Below, piece after piece: positions 32,714-41,839 of a stretch of DNA of 43,478 nt (the stretch's first letter is position 1; each line of letters begins with the position of its first letter). The stretch spans positions 1 through 43,478 of the forward strand of contig CADCFA010000019.1 in assembly GCA_902800595.1 (NCBI GenBank). The letters are read 5' to 3'. Under the pieces are notes generated by a model. It ran no database searches. It was not told the DNA's origin and saw only the letters and a program-made list of their open reading frames with translations. The position numbers and the translations under genes are program-made. This stretch comes from an uncultured Prevotellaceae bacterium (lineage in GTDB: Bacteria; Bacteroidota; Bacteroidia; Bacteroidales; Bacteroidaceae).

Positions 32714-32771
32714 GGATTTTCCCTAAACGGGCAGGGGAAAATCCCTATATCCTCATTTTTGAGGTCTTATT

Positions 32772-32803
32772 TTTGGTAGTTTGCCCTTTTTGCACTAACT
32801 TTG
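32772..32803 (+). promoter_or_regulatory. Promoter of the wzi-like operon
   Basis: TTTG (32772-32775), 20 bp, TAACTTTG (32796-32803), then ATG 32812 only 8 bp on. The leader is nearly absent. Confidence 0.75.
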
Positions 32804-32811
32804 TCCGCGAT

Positions 32812-34302
32812 ATGAGACAATTATTCACATTATTATGTTTCTGCAGCGCGATGGCAGTCTCTGCCCAAGAGCGTTCACTCTTTGATTCACTGCAGTACCG
32901 GGCTGAGTTGCAGGCCACACTGTCGGGTGGTGATCATAGTCCTCTGTGGCTTAATGCCAATAAGTATGGTCTGAGTTCCTTGAAGAAGGCCAATGGCTAC
33001 GTCAGAGGCTCGCTGGCACGTCCCTTAAAGAATGATGAAGGGCGCAGATGGGGCATTGGCTACGGTGTCGATATGGCATTGGCTGCTGGGTTTACGAGTA
33101 CTGTGGTGCTCCATCAAGCCTATATAGAAGCCCGTTGGCTGAAAGGTGTTCTCACCGTAGGAGCCAAGGAGCAGCCGATGGAGTTGAAGAATCAGGAACT
33201 GAGTTCTGGTTCACAGACACTCGGTATCAATGCCCGTCCTGTGCCACAGGTAAGAATTGCGCTACCTGACTACTGGTCGATTCCCGGCACTCGTAACTGG
33301 CTTGCCCTGAAAGGTCACCTTGCCTATGGTAAGACCACCGATGACGGCTGGCAGAAAGACTTCAAGGCACCAGGTACACGCTATACAGAGAATACGCTTT
33401 ACCACAGCAAGGCTGGCTATCTGCGTATCGGTCCTAAGGACATCACCTTCGAATTTGGTCTTGAGATGGCCAGTCAGTTTGGTGGCAAATCCTATACGTA
33501 TGAGAACGGTGTAGAGCAGGTCTATGACAATAGTGCCAATCTGAAAGCTTTCTGGAATGCCTTGATTCCCGGTGGCTCTGATGCTACTGACGGCAACTTC
33601 AAGAATGTGGAGGGTAATCAGTTGGGTTCCTGGGTGATGCGTCTGAACTTTGACCGCCCCATATGGAATATAGGTATATATGCCGATCAGTTCTTTGAGG
33701 ACCACTCGATGATGACTCATTTCAGCAAGAGTGGTGATGGTTATTTCCGCTATGACTTCAAGGATTGGCTGTTAGGCGCAGAATTGAAGCTGAAGCAGAA
33801 CCCCTGGCTTGAGGGTATTGTCATAGAGTATATGTACACGAAGTATCAGGCAGGTCCAGTGTATCATGACCACACACAGAATGTTGACATCCAGATCAGC
33901 GGGCGCGACAACTACTATAATCACCACCTCTTTACAGGTTGGCAGCACTGGGGACAGGTGATGGGTAATCCCCTTTACCGCTCGCCCCTCTACAACGACG
34001 ATGGACATATCGAGGTGGAGCATAATCGTTTCAAGGCTTGGCATCTGGGTTTCAATGGTACTCCCATTGCCAATCTGCATTACCGCGTGTTGGCCACCTG
34101 GCAGCGCAGTTTCGGTACCTATTATTATCTGCCGCCGGCACCTATGGAGAACGTGAGTCTGCTGGCAGAAGCCAGCTACGCCTTTCGTGATGGCTGGAGC
34201 CTGAAAGGTGCACTGGCAATGGATAGTGGTAAGTTGCGCGGTGAGAGTTACGGCGTGCAGCTCTCGATAGTTAAAACTGGTATAATTGGCAAGAAAAAAT
34301 GA
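32812..34302 (+). CDS. Capsule assembly Wzi family outer-membrane protein
   Basis: 496 residues. ATG 32812 opens a signal peptide (MRQLFTLLCFCSAMAVSAQ); the upstream frame to 32707 crosses the promoter. The mature part has alternating aromatic beta-strands typical of an outer-membrane barrel, with the Wzi-like start FDSLQYRAELQATLSGGDHSP and LWLNANKYGL. Wzi in Klebsiella and E. coli anchors capsule at the cell surface. It lies beside, but opposite to, the polysaccharide operon, and overlaps the lipoprotein gene by 4 bp. Confidence 0.85.
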   Translation: MRQLFTLLCFCSAMAVSAQERSLFDSLQYRAELQATLSGGDHSPLWLNANKYGLSSLKKANGYVRGSLARPLKNDEGRRWGIGYGVDMALAAGFTSTVVLHQAYIEARWLKGVLTVGAKEQPMELKNQELSSGSQTLGINARPVPQVRIALPDYWSIPGTRNWLALKGHLAYGKTTDDGWQKDFKAPGTRYTENTLYHSKAGYLRIGPKDITFEFGLEMASQFGGKSYTYENGVEQVYDNSANLKAFWNALIPGGSDATDGNFKNVEGNQLGSWVMRLNFDRPIWNIGIYADQFFEDHSMMTHFSKSGDGYFRYDFKDWLLGAELKLKQNPWLEGIVIEYMYTKYQAGPVYHDHTQNVDIQISGRDNYYNHHLFTGWQHWGQVMGNPLYRSPLYNDDGHIEVEHNRFKAWHLGFNGTPIANLHYRVLATWQRSFGTYYYLPPAPMENVSLLAEASYAFRDGWSLKGALAMDSGKLRGESYGVQLSIVKTGIIGKKK

Positions 34303-34706
34303 TGAAACGGGTTCTTTTTTATATTATAATAGGTATGGGGCTGCTCACGTCTTGCAGCTCAGAAAGTTCCAACAATGGTGATCTTGATGGTTTCTGGCTC
34401 ATGACAGGCAGACCTGGACTCTCCTGGTCGTTTCAAGGTAAGATTCTTGAATTCCGTGATGTTAATCAGATACATCCCGACCTGATGGCTAAGTTCCGTC
34501 ATGAAGGCAATCTGTTGATTGTCTATGATCTCCGTAAGCTGGACCGTGATGCTGGCGATCTGCCTGTGACAGAGAGTGAGGCTGAGGATCTGCGTGCTTA
34601 TGGTATCAGTAACTTAGAGGAAGAACAGTTCCAGATTAAGCAGCTTACCTCAGATGATATGCATCTGGAAAGTAGCAGCGAGAGTCTGTATTTCCGTAAG
34701 TATTAA
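34299..34706 (+). CDS. Small lipocalin-like lipoprotein of unknown function
   Basis: 135 residues with a lipobox (GLLTSC) and a compact beta-rich part (LDGFWLMTGRP..., GNLLIVYDLRKL..., LYFRKY) like Bacteroidota lipocalin-type lipoproteins. The ATG overlaps the wzi stop (ATGA), so it probably partners the Wzi-like protein at the outer membrane. Its stop codon overlaps that of the convergent sugar transferase. Function not known. Confidence 0.72.
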   Translation: MMKRVLFYIIIGMGLLTSCSSESSNNGDLDGFWLMTGRPGLSWSFQGKILEFRDVNQIHPDLMAKFRHEGNLLIVYDLRKLDRDAGDLPVTESEAEDLRAYGISNLEEEQFQIKQLTSDDMHLESSSESLYFRKY

Positions 34707-35329
34707 ATCTTTTTTCCAAACATAATTTTCAGGAACGTCAGACTTAGGATCTTGGCGTCGAGCCACCATGATCGGTGCTCCAGATAGTCAAGGTCCATCT
34801 CCAGACGCTTCAGCATTTTCTCTAAGGTGTCGGTATAACCGTTATAGAGTGTTGCCATCGAGGTGATGCCTGGTCTTATCTGATACAGGCACTGGTAGCG
34901 CGGATCCTTTTCCATAATCATCTTGATGTAGTGCTCACGTTCAGGGCGCGGACCAATAAACGCCATGTCGCCTGTGAAGATGTTCCAGAGTTGGGGCAAC
35001 TCGTCCAGGTGGTGTGCCCTGAGGAATCGGCCCGTTTTGGTGAGTCGTTTGTCACGATTGTCGCCACACAGGTGTGGTCCGTCGTTCTCTGCATCCGTAC
35101 GCATACTGCGGAACTTATAGATGTAGAAGGGGCGTCCGAAGCGTCCGATGCGTTCCTGTTTGAAGATGACTGGACCGTCATGGTTGCGTTTGATAGCGAT
35201 ATAGCACACCAGGAAGAGGGGAGAGAAGATGATGAGGCACACCGTAGCCAGAAGAAAATCGAGCAGTCGCTTGACTTCCTTCTCAAAAGCGTTCATACCA
35301 TCATAAACATACGTAAAGTTTCTCTCCAT
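34703..35329 (-). CDS. Initiating sugar-phosphate transferase (bacterial sugar transferase family)
   Basis: 208 residues, the short PglC-like form with one membrane hairpin at about 22-47 (LLDFLLATVCLIIFSPLFL). Motifs: GPVIFKQERIGRFGRPF, YKFRSMRTDA, HHLDELPQLWNIFTGDMAFIGPRPE and YQIRPGITSMA. It moves a sugar-1-phosphate from a UDP-sugar to undecaprenyl phosphate, starting the repeat unit. It is the last gene of the polysaccharide operon. Which sugar is used cannot be read; a HexNAc or QuiNAc-type sugar is plausible. Confidence 0.93.
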   Translation of the reverse strand: MERNFTYVYDGMNAFEKEVKRLLDFLLATVCLIIFSPLFLVCYIAIKRNHDGPVIFKQERIGRFGRPFYIYKFRSMRTDAENDGPHLCGDNRDKRLTKTGRFLRAHHLDELPQLWNIFTGDMAFIGPRPEREHYIKMIMEKDPRYQCLYQIRPGITSMATLYNGYTDTLEKMLKRLEMDLDYLEHRSWWLDAKILSLTFLKIMFGKKI

Positions 35330-35381
35330 CCAGTACCTTTTAGTTCAACTTTATATTCTTATTAACGCTGTTGGTTATATA

Positions 35382-36197
35382 TTATTGTCTTCTGAGGAAA
35401 AATAAATACCCGTATTTTCGCAACCCACCCGGTATGAGTCGGATAAAGGTTCTTGCAGCGATGTTTGCCACCAGTCTTATCCCGCTGATATGTCCCACCT
35501 TATACATCCAGTGCTGGAAAGCTATCTCCTGACGGATGTAGTGACTGCCGCCACGACGACTGTAGAGTTGAGACGACAGGCGGAACAACAGTAACGACTC
35601 CTGCAGATTGTGGAACTGTGCCCCTTGCTGTAACATACGCACCCAGAGGTCGTAGTCTTCGAAAAGCTCACGATGCCGATAGCCGCCAGCCTGTTCCACA
35701 GCTCTCTTGCGGAACATCACCGTAGGGTGATTCATAGGGTTACGATAACGGCTGAACATTAAAAGAGCCTCATGTGTCTCTGGTAGTCGGCGCGTGCTGA
35801 TGATCTTACCCGAGTCATCGGCAAACTCATCCGTCCATGTCCCCACAACATCTGTCTCCGGGTGTGCCTCCAGCCAAGCCATCTCTCTGCTGAAACGCTC
35901 CGGCTTCGAGATATCATCAGAGTCCATACGTGCCACGATGTCGTATTGGCAGTGGGTAAGACCTTCCTTCAGGGCTAACCCTAATCCTTGGTTCTGAGGC
36001 AGCTTCACGGTGTGAAGAATCTCATGTTGCTCTTTGTAATGAGCTATCACTTTGTCGAGAGCAGCTGTTAGAGGCCCGTCTTCCACCAGTATCACCTCGT
36101 CGGGTGGCAAATCCTGACGGAAGATGCTCTCCAGACTCTGCATCAGATGTGCAGGCTTCTCTTTGGCATATACAGCTATCAGTACAGAGAACTTCAT
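35382..36197 (-). CDS. GT2 glycosyltransferase, AmsE/WbgO-like
   Basis: 271 residues. GT-A fold with FSVLIAVYAKEKPAHL, LVEDGPLTAAL, NQGLGLALKEGL and the DXD-type ARMDSDDIS; the FEDYDLWVRM motif marks the acceptor side. The KEKP and EDGPLT forms are like those I recall from the beta-1,3-galactosyltransferases WbgO and WbnJ, so Gal transfer to a HexNAc is a reasonable guess. It is 4 bp from the fucosyltransferase gene. If it adds beta-linked Gal, it builds the acceptor for the GT11 and GT6 enzymes. Confidence 0.9.
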   Translation of the reverse strand: MKFSVLIAVYAKEKPAHLMQSLESIFRQDLPPDEVILVEDGPLTAALDKVIAHYKEQHEILHTVKLPQNQGLGLALKEGLTHCQYDIVARMDSDDISKPERFSREMAWLEAHPETDVVGTWTDEFADDSGKIISTRRLPETHEALLMFSRYRNPMNHPTVMFRKRAVEQAGGYRHRELFEDYDLWVRMLQQGAQFHNLQESLLLFRLSSQLYSRRGGSHYIRQEIAFQHWMYKVGHISGIRLVANIAARTFIRLIPGGLRKYGYLFFLRRQ

Positions 36198-36201
36198 GGG
36201 C

Positions 36202-37074
36202 TTATATCTTTATCCATCCTTCGGCCACAGGCGAACATACGTTCTTGCCTGTCATCCAGAAGGCTGGTGCTATCACACATTTCTCCTGTCGCTCACTGAG
36301 CCATGCTCCCCACCAGGAGAAGGAGGAGTTGGCTATGATATGATGTTGACAGAGCGACATCAGGTGCATGTCGTTTACACTTCTGTCAGCCTTGTTCCAA
36401 TCTACCAGACAGACCTTACCTTCAGGTAACAGAGGAATCACATTCTCCTTGGTCCATCCTGCATCGTCAGAGAAGATACACCATCTCTCAGGCTTCACCT
36501 CTGTCTGCATCTTGTTGACGGCTCTCATCACATAGTCGGTGCCGGTAGTACCCTTACGCAGGGGATCTGTCAGATAGTCGCCTCGCCGGATGTGCAGACT
36601 GCAACTGTCGGACTCACAGAGCTGTTGGGCTAACTTTAGATTCCTTTCGTCCTCAAAGGCAGGAAAATGATAGAGCTTCTGCAGTTCATCTTTGATGCTC
36701 TTGAAGTATGTCTCATGCTGCCAGTAACCATCGTAATAGGTATCGCCTGCTCTGGTCAGAGCCTCTGGTTCCAAGGCAAAGTTGGACTGTTCACAGAGCA
36801 TTGTCTTTCTGGGGGGTAGCAGTCGGCTGCCGATGCGCCAGCACTGGAAGTTAGGGTAGGGGTATGCTATCCTTGCCACCTCCTGCCATGTGGCTTCTTC
36901 ATAGCTGACACCAAAAACCTTATCCAGCTCAAAGCCGCGATGCTTATGGTAGCCGTTGAAGCATCTGAGATCTACCAGCACCCGCTCTTCTGGATGCTGT
37001 CTGCGCAGGGCCTCATAGAGCGCAAACTGGAACATCTGGTTGCCCAAACCACCTAACACCTTAACGATTCTCAT
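36202..37074 (-). CDS. GT11 alpha-1,2-fucosyltransferase
   Basis: 290 residues. ATG 37074 overlaps the stop of the GT6-flippase gene (ATGA) and opens the conserved GGLGNQMFQFALYEAL segment. The GDP-fucose site HIRRGDYL (H-x-R-R-G-D-Y) lies near 165. The C-terminus holds ANSSFSWWGAWL, another GT11 signature. The family adds L-fucose in alpha-1,2 linkage to galactose, as in FutC or WbnK, making the blood-group H structure. No GDP-fucose synthesis gene is in the window, so supply must come from elsewhere, by de novo or salvage route. Confidence 0.95.
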   Translation of the reverse strand: MRIVKVLGGLGNQMFQFALYEALRRQHPEERVLVDLRCFNGYHKHRGFELDKVFGVSYEEATWQEVARIAYPYPNFQCWRIGSRLLPPRKTMLCEQSNFALEPEALTRAGDTYYDGYWQHETYFKSIKDELQKLYHFPAFEDERNLKLAQQLCESDSCSLHIRRGDYLTDPLRKGTTGTDYVMRAVNKMQTEVKPERWCIFSDDAGWTKENVIPLLPEGKVCLVDWNKADRSVNDMHLMSLCQHHIIANSSFSWWGAWLSERQEKCVIAPAFWMTGKNVCSPVAEGWIKI

Positions 37075-39083
37075 GGCCTTTGTCGCAGTTTGGTGAGATA
37101 ATACATGGGTGTGCCCAGCACATAACAAACCTGTTGCCATAGACTGCAACCTATCAGTCGTCCTGCCAGATAGCTTACCACGAGTCCGTTGAGCACATTA
37201 TAGCCCGTGAGTAATGCCAGCAGCACTTCCACGTTATACTGTACTCCGATGATGAGCAGTATAACCAATATCGTTCTTCTGACGATGTCAAGTCGGAATA
37301 GCAGATCGGTGCGCCCCTTCACAAGCAGGATATCTTGATTCACATCGGAGAAACAAAACACAAAACCTATCACGCAGAAATAGCGCAGATAGATGGCAGC
37401 GGGTGCCCATGCCTCAGGAAACAGCAGTGCTATGAAAGGCTTGGCAAACACAAAGAGTAGCACCATGATGGGAGCCAGTATCCAGAAGGCAGTACCCACC
37501 ACGCGCTGACTGTAGCTTGCCAGATGTGCATCATCGTTCTGGAATTTCGACATCATCGAAAAGCTCACCCGTTTGATGCCGTAACATACGGTGCCGGAAG
37601 TGAGATAAGGAATCTTATTGGCCATGGTATAGTGACCTAAGACGGTGGTGCTGTAGGCACGTCCCACCACGAGGTTAGCCAGATTATCCGTGATTGCTGC
37701 CAGCATATTACTACCTAACAAGTTCATCGAAAAGCGCAGGTATTTTCTTACGCATGCCATCCTAAATCTCAGTTGAGGGCGCCAGTGACTATAGAACCAG
37801 AAGAAGACAGTCTGTAGCACGGCAAAGGTGAGGTTCTGTACGATCAGTCCCCATACGTCGTGCCTCAGATAGCTTACCACGATGCCAGCCACCCCGGAGA
37901 GCAGTACCGACCAGAACGAGATCTTCGACACAGCCTTGAAGTCAATCTGCTTGAACAGCAGTCCTTGTTGTACCACAACAAACGACTGGAAGATCAGTGC
38001 TGTGAAAGCCACTCGTATCAGCAATGTGAGTTGAGGCTCGTGATAGAATGCAGCTATCAGTGGTGCTACGGCATAAAAAGCCCCATAGACCACACCGCCT
38101 AACAGGATGTTAAACCAGAATATCGACGACTCATCCTCTCTGGTGACGTTCTGCTCATGGATGATGGCTTGTGAGAATCCGCTGTCGATAAGGATGGTTG
38201 AGAATGCCAAGAAGATACTCATCATACTCACCAGTCCGAAGGCTGATGGTGCCACAAACTGGGCTATGATGAATGTGCAGAGCACCTGTATGCCTATCTT
38301 TGCTATACGCTCCGTCATACTCCAGAAGGTGGCACTTGCCACTATCCCCAAGCCTTTCTTCAGCCGTCCCCATAGTGAGAAGTCACGTCCTTTGTTGAAG
38401 TAAGGGTCAAGTCTGGTCTTGTCGATTAACAGGATCTTCGGTTCAAACGGCAGTTCCTTTCCTTCTATATAAGCATAGGCAGGCGACAATGCCTTGCAAT
38501 GGTGTTCACGCAGGTAGCGGTTCAGGTGTGACTCATCGTGATAGCATGCCACGATGCCCTTTTCCCAGTCCTCGTGTATGTGCTGGCTGCAAGTCTCTGC
38601 TAATGCCAGATAGTCGGCTGTCTTTCCACCGTTCAGACTGCCCATATAGTAATGGTAGTCTTCCTCATGGGCAGGGATATAAGCCTTCGATTGCTTGTTG
38701 CGTTCATAGGGGTAGCGCCACTCTGGTTTGTCGAAATAGCCAGGATGCAATACAGCCGTGAGTCTTTCTTCCAAAAGTTCCTCCCCCACAGGAGCCACAA
38801 AACGCATGTTGGCGTTGAAGAAGAAGGTGTAGTCGTAGTCCTTCAACTTATCTTTGATCTCCAGAAACCGGTCAAACCTGAACAGCGAGTCCTCTGGGAA
38901 TCCTCGGCAAGGTCTGATCAGCAGTTCCACGTTCTCAGCCTTTGTCAGCTGTTCCTGATCGGTGAACACGAAGTAGCGTTTCTCCACACCCTGCAACAGA
39001 TACTGTTCGGCAGATTTGTAGAATCCGTCGAAAAACTGGGCATAGCGCCCTGTGCAGATATAGAGAATGGCTACCTTCATCAT
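37071..39083 (-). CDS. Fusion of GT6 (ABO-type) glycosyltransferase and Wzx-like polysaccharide flippase
   Basis: 670 residues in one frame; ATG 39083 overlaps the wzy-like stop (ATGA). Residues about 1-235 are GT6: VAILYICTGRY, FFFNANMRF (Asn90-Ala-Asn92 where animal enzymes have D-x-D), LHPGYF, YERNKQSKAYIP, YYMGSLNGG and HDESHLNRYL (Glu184 is the conserved active-site acid), closely like human ABO transferases. Residues about 240-670 are a MOP-superfamily flippase with 12-14 helices (ATFWSMTERIAKIGIQ at its start). The linker is short and holds no stop and no usable start; the first Met in the flippase is inside helix 1. GT6 adds alpha-1,3 Gal or GalNAc to fucosylated galactose; the flippase moves the lipid-linked unit across the membrane. 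A sequencing error joining two genes is possible but unlikely, as both parts are complete. Confidence 0.9.
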   Translation of the reverse strand: MMKVAILYICTGRYAQFFDGFYKSAEQYLLQGVEKRYFVFTDQEQLTKAENVELLIRPCRGFPEDSLFRFDRFLEIKDKLKDYDYTFFFNANMRFVAPVGEELLEERLTAVLHPGYFDKPEWRYPYERNKQSKAYIPAHEEDYHYYMGSLNGGKTADYLALAETCSQHIHEDWEKGIVACYHDESHLNRYLREHHCKALSPAYAYIEGKELPFEPKILLIDKTRLDPYFNKGRDFSLWGRLKKGLGIVASATFWSMTERIAKIGIQVLCTFIIAQFVAPSAFGLVSMMSIFLAFSTILIDSGFSQAIIHEQNVTREDESSIFWFNILLGGVVYGAFYAVAPLIAAFYHEPQLTLLIRVAFTALIFQSFVVVQQGLLFKQIDFKAVSKISFWSVLLSGVAGIVVSYLRHDVWGLIVQNLTFAVLQTVFFWFYSHWRPQLRFRMACVRKYLRFSMNLLGSNMLAAITDNLANLVVGRAYSTTVLGHYTMANKIPYLTSGTVCYGIKRVSFSMMSKFQNDDAHLASYSQRVVGTAFWILAPIMVLLFVFAKPFIALLFPEAWAPAAIYLRYFCVIGFVFCFSDVNQDILLVKGRTDLLFRLDIVRRTILVILLIIGVQYNVEVLLALLTGYNVLNGLVVSYLAGRLIGCSLWQQVCYVLGTPMYYLTKLRQRP

Positions 39084-40243
39084 AAGTTGTTCTCCCAATA
39101 CATATTAAACCCGTGGAACCTGTCGCTGAAATCATAGAAAGAGTAGGGCACCAGGTGATACCACTCGTTTCTGAATATCAGGATCATCGCCATTCTGACA
39201 GCCAGCACTACTAATGCTGTCAGCATGATCTGTCGTCTTAGAGGCTGACACTGCTGCTGTGCACCATAATCCGTCATCGGGTCGTCGGCATCCACAAACC
39301 TGAAGAAGGTGAGATAGATAATAGGCCATATGAAGATGTTCAGACGGAAAAAGGAGAGAAACGACGGGGTGATGATACACACGCAGAGACCACTGATGCC
39401 AATCCAGAAGGTGGTCTTGTCGTAGTTTGTCATCCCCATCTTCTTATACAGCCAGAGGCAGGTGAGCAGCAGCGCCAGCATCAGTGTGCCGTCGAGCACA
39501 GCTCCTATCGGAAACGTGTTGCGCTTAATGTTCATCAGGAAATATTTCGTTTCACCCAGTCCTGCCAGATTGAAGAGCTCATACACCGTCACGGAAATCA
39601 GCAGGGCGATGGTAAGGATGATGGCCACATTGCGCTTGCAGATACGGATGCGCTGCAGGAAGGGCAGGATCAGCAGTACCAGTGCTGACAAATGGAAAAA
39701 GGCGGCACAGCCTACCAATGCCGCATAGGGCTTCCAGCGCTCCTGTTTCAGATAGGGTAGGGCAGCATAGAAGAACATCAGCGCAAATGACTGGCGGATG
39801 AGACAATACTGATCGAACAGCACGCCTGACAATAGCATCATCAGTAACGCCAAGGCAATATGTCGTGTCTGGCGGGAGATGAACCTGATGTTTCCCCAAC
39901 TGATAATCAGTGATGAGACGATGATAATGGTGAACGGCTCCTTCGATACATATTTGATGAGTGTGTGCTGAAACACCTGATAGCCATACTCGAAGCTCAG
40001 CAGGATGCGATAGGTGAAGATCGACGACTCCACATAGTTCTTCAGATGGGTCAGCTGGTAATAGGCGCCGTAGTAATGGGGTGTGTCGTTCAGTACCGTG
40101 ATGTTTCGGAAACCGAAGAATCCAAACAGCAGGACAAAGCAGGCCACGAGCTGCATCAGACGGGCTGCACCTCGTCTTACGAACCGTTTCGCCAGAAAAT
40201 GCACACCTAGGAACAGTGCGAAATATAGGAAGATAACCGCCAT
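39080..40243 (-). CDS. EpsG family polysaccharide polymerase (Wzy-like)
   Basis: 387 residues, about 10-11 membrane helices. Typical EpsG marks are FFGFRNITVLNDTPHYYGAY after helix 2, FEYGYQVFQH and IRQSFALMFFYAALPYL; the long loop follows. In the Wzx/Wzy pathway it links repeat units at the periplasmic face. It is 18 bp behind the chain-length gene and overlaps the GT6-flippase gene. Confidence 0.88.
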   Translation of the reverse strand: MAVIFLYFALFLGVHFLAKRFVRRGAARLMQLVACFVLLFGFFGFRNITVLNDTPHYYGAYYQLTHLKNYVESSIFTYRILLSFEYGYQVFQHTLIKYVSKEPFTIIIVSSLIISWGNIRFISRQTRHIALALLMMLLSGVLFDQYCLIRQSFALMFFYAALPYLKQERWKPYAALVGCAAFFHLSALVLLILPFLQRIRICKRNVAIILTIALLISVTVYELFNLAGLGETKYFLMNIKRNTFPIGAVLDGTLMLALLLTCLWLYKKMGMTNYDKTTFWIGISGLCVCIITPSFLSFFRLNIFIWPIIYLTFFRFVDADDPMTDYGAQQQCQPLRRQIMLTALVVLAVRMAMILIFRNEWYHLVPYSFYDFSDRFHGFNMYWENNL

Positions 40244-40261
40244 GCTTCGCCCTTTCAGTAG

Positions 40262-41833
40262 TTACTCCTCAGCTAAGATGGCCTTCACGTTCCTGCGGGT
40301 GTAGATGGCCAGTACCGGTATCATCAAACCCAGCAACAGCGAGAGCAACAGGGTGATGCCCTTCTTGGGGAAAACAGGTTTCAGCTTTCCAAGCGGTGGT
40401 GACACCAGCCGGATGTTCTTGGAATTGAATACCTGAGTGATATTGTTCTCCTCTCGTTTCTCCAGCAGGTAGATGTAAAGTGCCTCGATGATTTTCTGTT
40501 TGCGCTCTGCCGGCAGTATCTTCGTGATCTTCCCAGGTGCCGCAGCCATCTCTCCCTTCAGCTTCTGGTCGTCGATGTTCACACCTCTCTGCTGAGCCTT
40601 TAACTGTGCGATACCCTGGTCGAGTGAGTTGATGATAGCGTCTCTCATGCCCTTCAACTGCACATCGAGATCCTGTACCAGCGGGTTTTGGTCATTACTG
40701 TTGGCGGCCATCGCATTCCTTTTTGTCTGCAACTTGTTATATTCCGAAATCTCCAGTGCCACATTGGGATTGTCAGGTAGCAGGTTGGCAGGCAGCACCA
40801 CATTCTTACCCTCTACACTCTTCACCTGTTGGCGCATCTGCTCCAGCATATAGAGGTAGTTGTTCACTTTCATCTGCGCTTCAAAGGTCAGCGATGCATT
40901 CTTCATATACATCTTTGCCGCTTCCTCATAATCAGGCAGCAAGTGTTTCCCCCTGAACTGGGCAATGTTTGTGTCAAGTCCGCTGAGTTCCTGCTCAATG
41001 CCCTGAATGCGCTCGTTGATGAAGTTTGTCGAGATGGCAGCATCACTCACTTTGTCTTTCTGCCATTCCTCCTCATACACTTCTATCAGGGTGTTCAGGA
41101 TGGCTTCTGCCCGATCGCTGCTCTGGTCTTTGTATGTCAGACTGATAATGCTTGTCTGATCGTCTGCCAGATCAATTTCCAATTGCTTCAGGCAGCGTTC
41201 CACCTGGTCATATTTCTTCTCTTTGGTGATGCGGATGGTGCGTTCGCTGTCTTCGTTGAAACAGTTGCCGAAATGTTTGGTCTTGATGACCGACACCTTG
41301 CCGAGTGGTGTCTGACATACCTCACCCACCTTGCCGCTGACCTCACCGTCAAGTTTGTCCTTGTTCTTGCGGAATTTATACAGTGTAAACGTACCGTCTT
41401 TTCTGAGGTCCATCTTCATGTAGCCGCCGTCCTTCTCTTTCAGTTGTGGGAAGGTCACCTTTACGGGCAATGTCTCATCCCAGAGCTCACGTTTCATCAT
41501 GAAGTCGTAATACTCGTATCTCACATCAAGTGCCAGTCTGTCCACCACCTTCATCACCATGGCAGGAGAGCTGATTATCTCCATCTCGTTGCTCACGTTC
41601 GATGAGATGTTCAGCATGCCCATACCCAGTCCGGAGAGCATACCCATGTTGGTGGCAATCGATGACAGCAGCCCGCCGCCGCCGTTCTCGTCTTTAATCA
41701 GGATGGTGGCTGTGCGCTCATAGCGCGGTGCATAGACCAGCAGGAACAGGATGCCTGTCACAAGGGTTGTGGTCACGGAGACAGCAAACCATCTCCATTT
41801 CTCTATACAAGTTCTAAGAAAAGTCTTTTCCAT
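40262..41833 (-). CDS. Polysaccharide chain-length determinant (Wzz/GumC-like), without kinase domain
   Basis: 523 residues. Membrane helices lie at about 15-35 and 495-515, with a periplasmic Wzz domain (YERTATILIKDENGGG...) and a long coiled coil between about 225 and 440. The C-terminus stops soon after the second helix (YTRRNVKAILAEE), so there is no BY-kinase and none is seen nearby. It sets polymer length and links the polymerase to the export protein. It is 6 bp behind the Wza-like gene. Confidence 0.92.
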   Translation of the reverse strand: MEKTFLRTCIEKWRWFAVSVTTTLVTGILFLLVYAPRYERTATILIKDENGGGGLLSSIATNMGMLSGLGMGMLNISSNVSNEMEIISSPAMVMKVVDRLALDVRYEYYDFMMKRELWDETLPVKVTFPQLKEKDGGYMKMDLRKDGTFTLYKFRKNKDKLDGEVSGKVGEVCQTPLGKVSVIKTKHFGNCFNEDSERTIRITKEKKYDQVERCLKQLEIDLADDQTSIISLTYKDQSSDRAEAILNTLIEVYEEEWQKDKVSDAAISTNFINERIQGIEQELSGLDTNIAQFRGKHLLPDYEEAAKMYMKNASLTFEAQMKVNNYLYMLEQMRQQVKSVEGKNVVLPANLLPDNPNVALEISEYNKLQTKRNAMAANSNDQNPLVQDLDVQLKGMRDAIINSLDQGIAQLKAQQRGVNIDDQKLKGEMAAAPGKITKILPAERKQKIIEALYIYLLEKREENNITQVFNSKNIRLVSPPLGKLKPVFPKKGITLLLSLLLGLMIPVLAIYTRRNVKAILAEE

Positions 41834-41839
41834 AATGTC

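Noticed and set aside
38340-38420. Separate flippase gene starting inside the fusion
   Set aside because: No Met, GTG or TTG with good context lies between the GT6 end and the first flippase helix, and the frame is open throughout.
40829-41605. A 258-codon plus-strand open frame
   Set aside because: It is antisense to the Wzz-like gene and has no start signals or domain.
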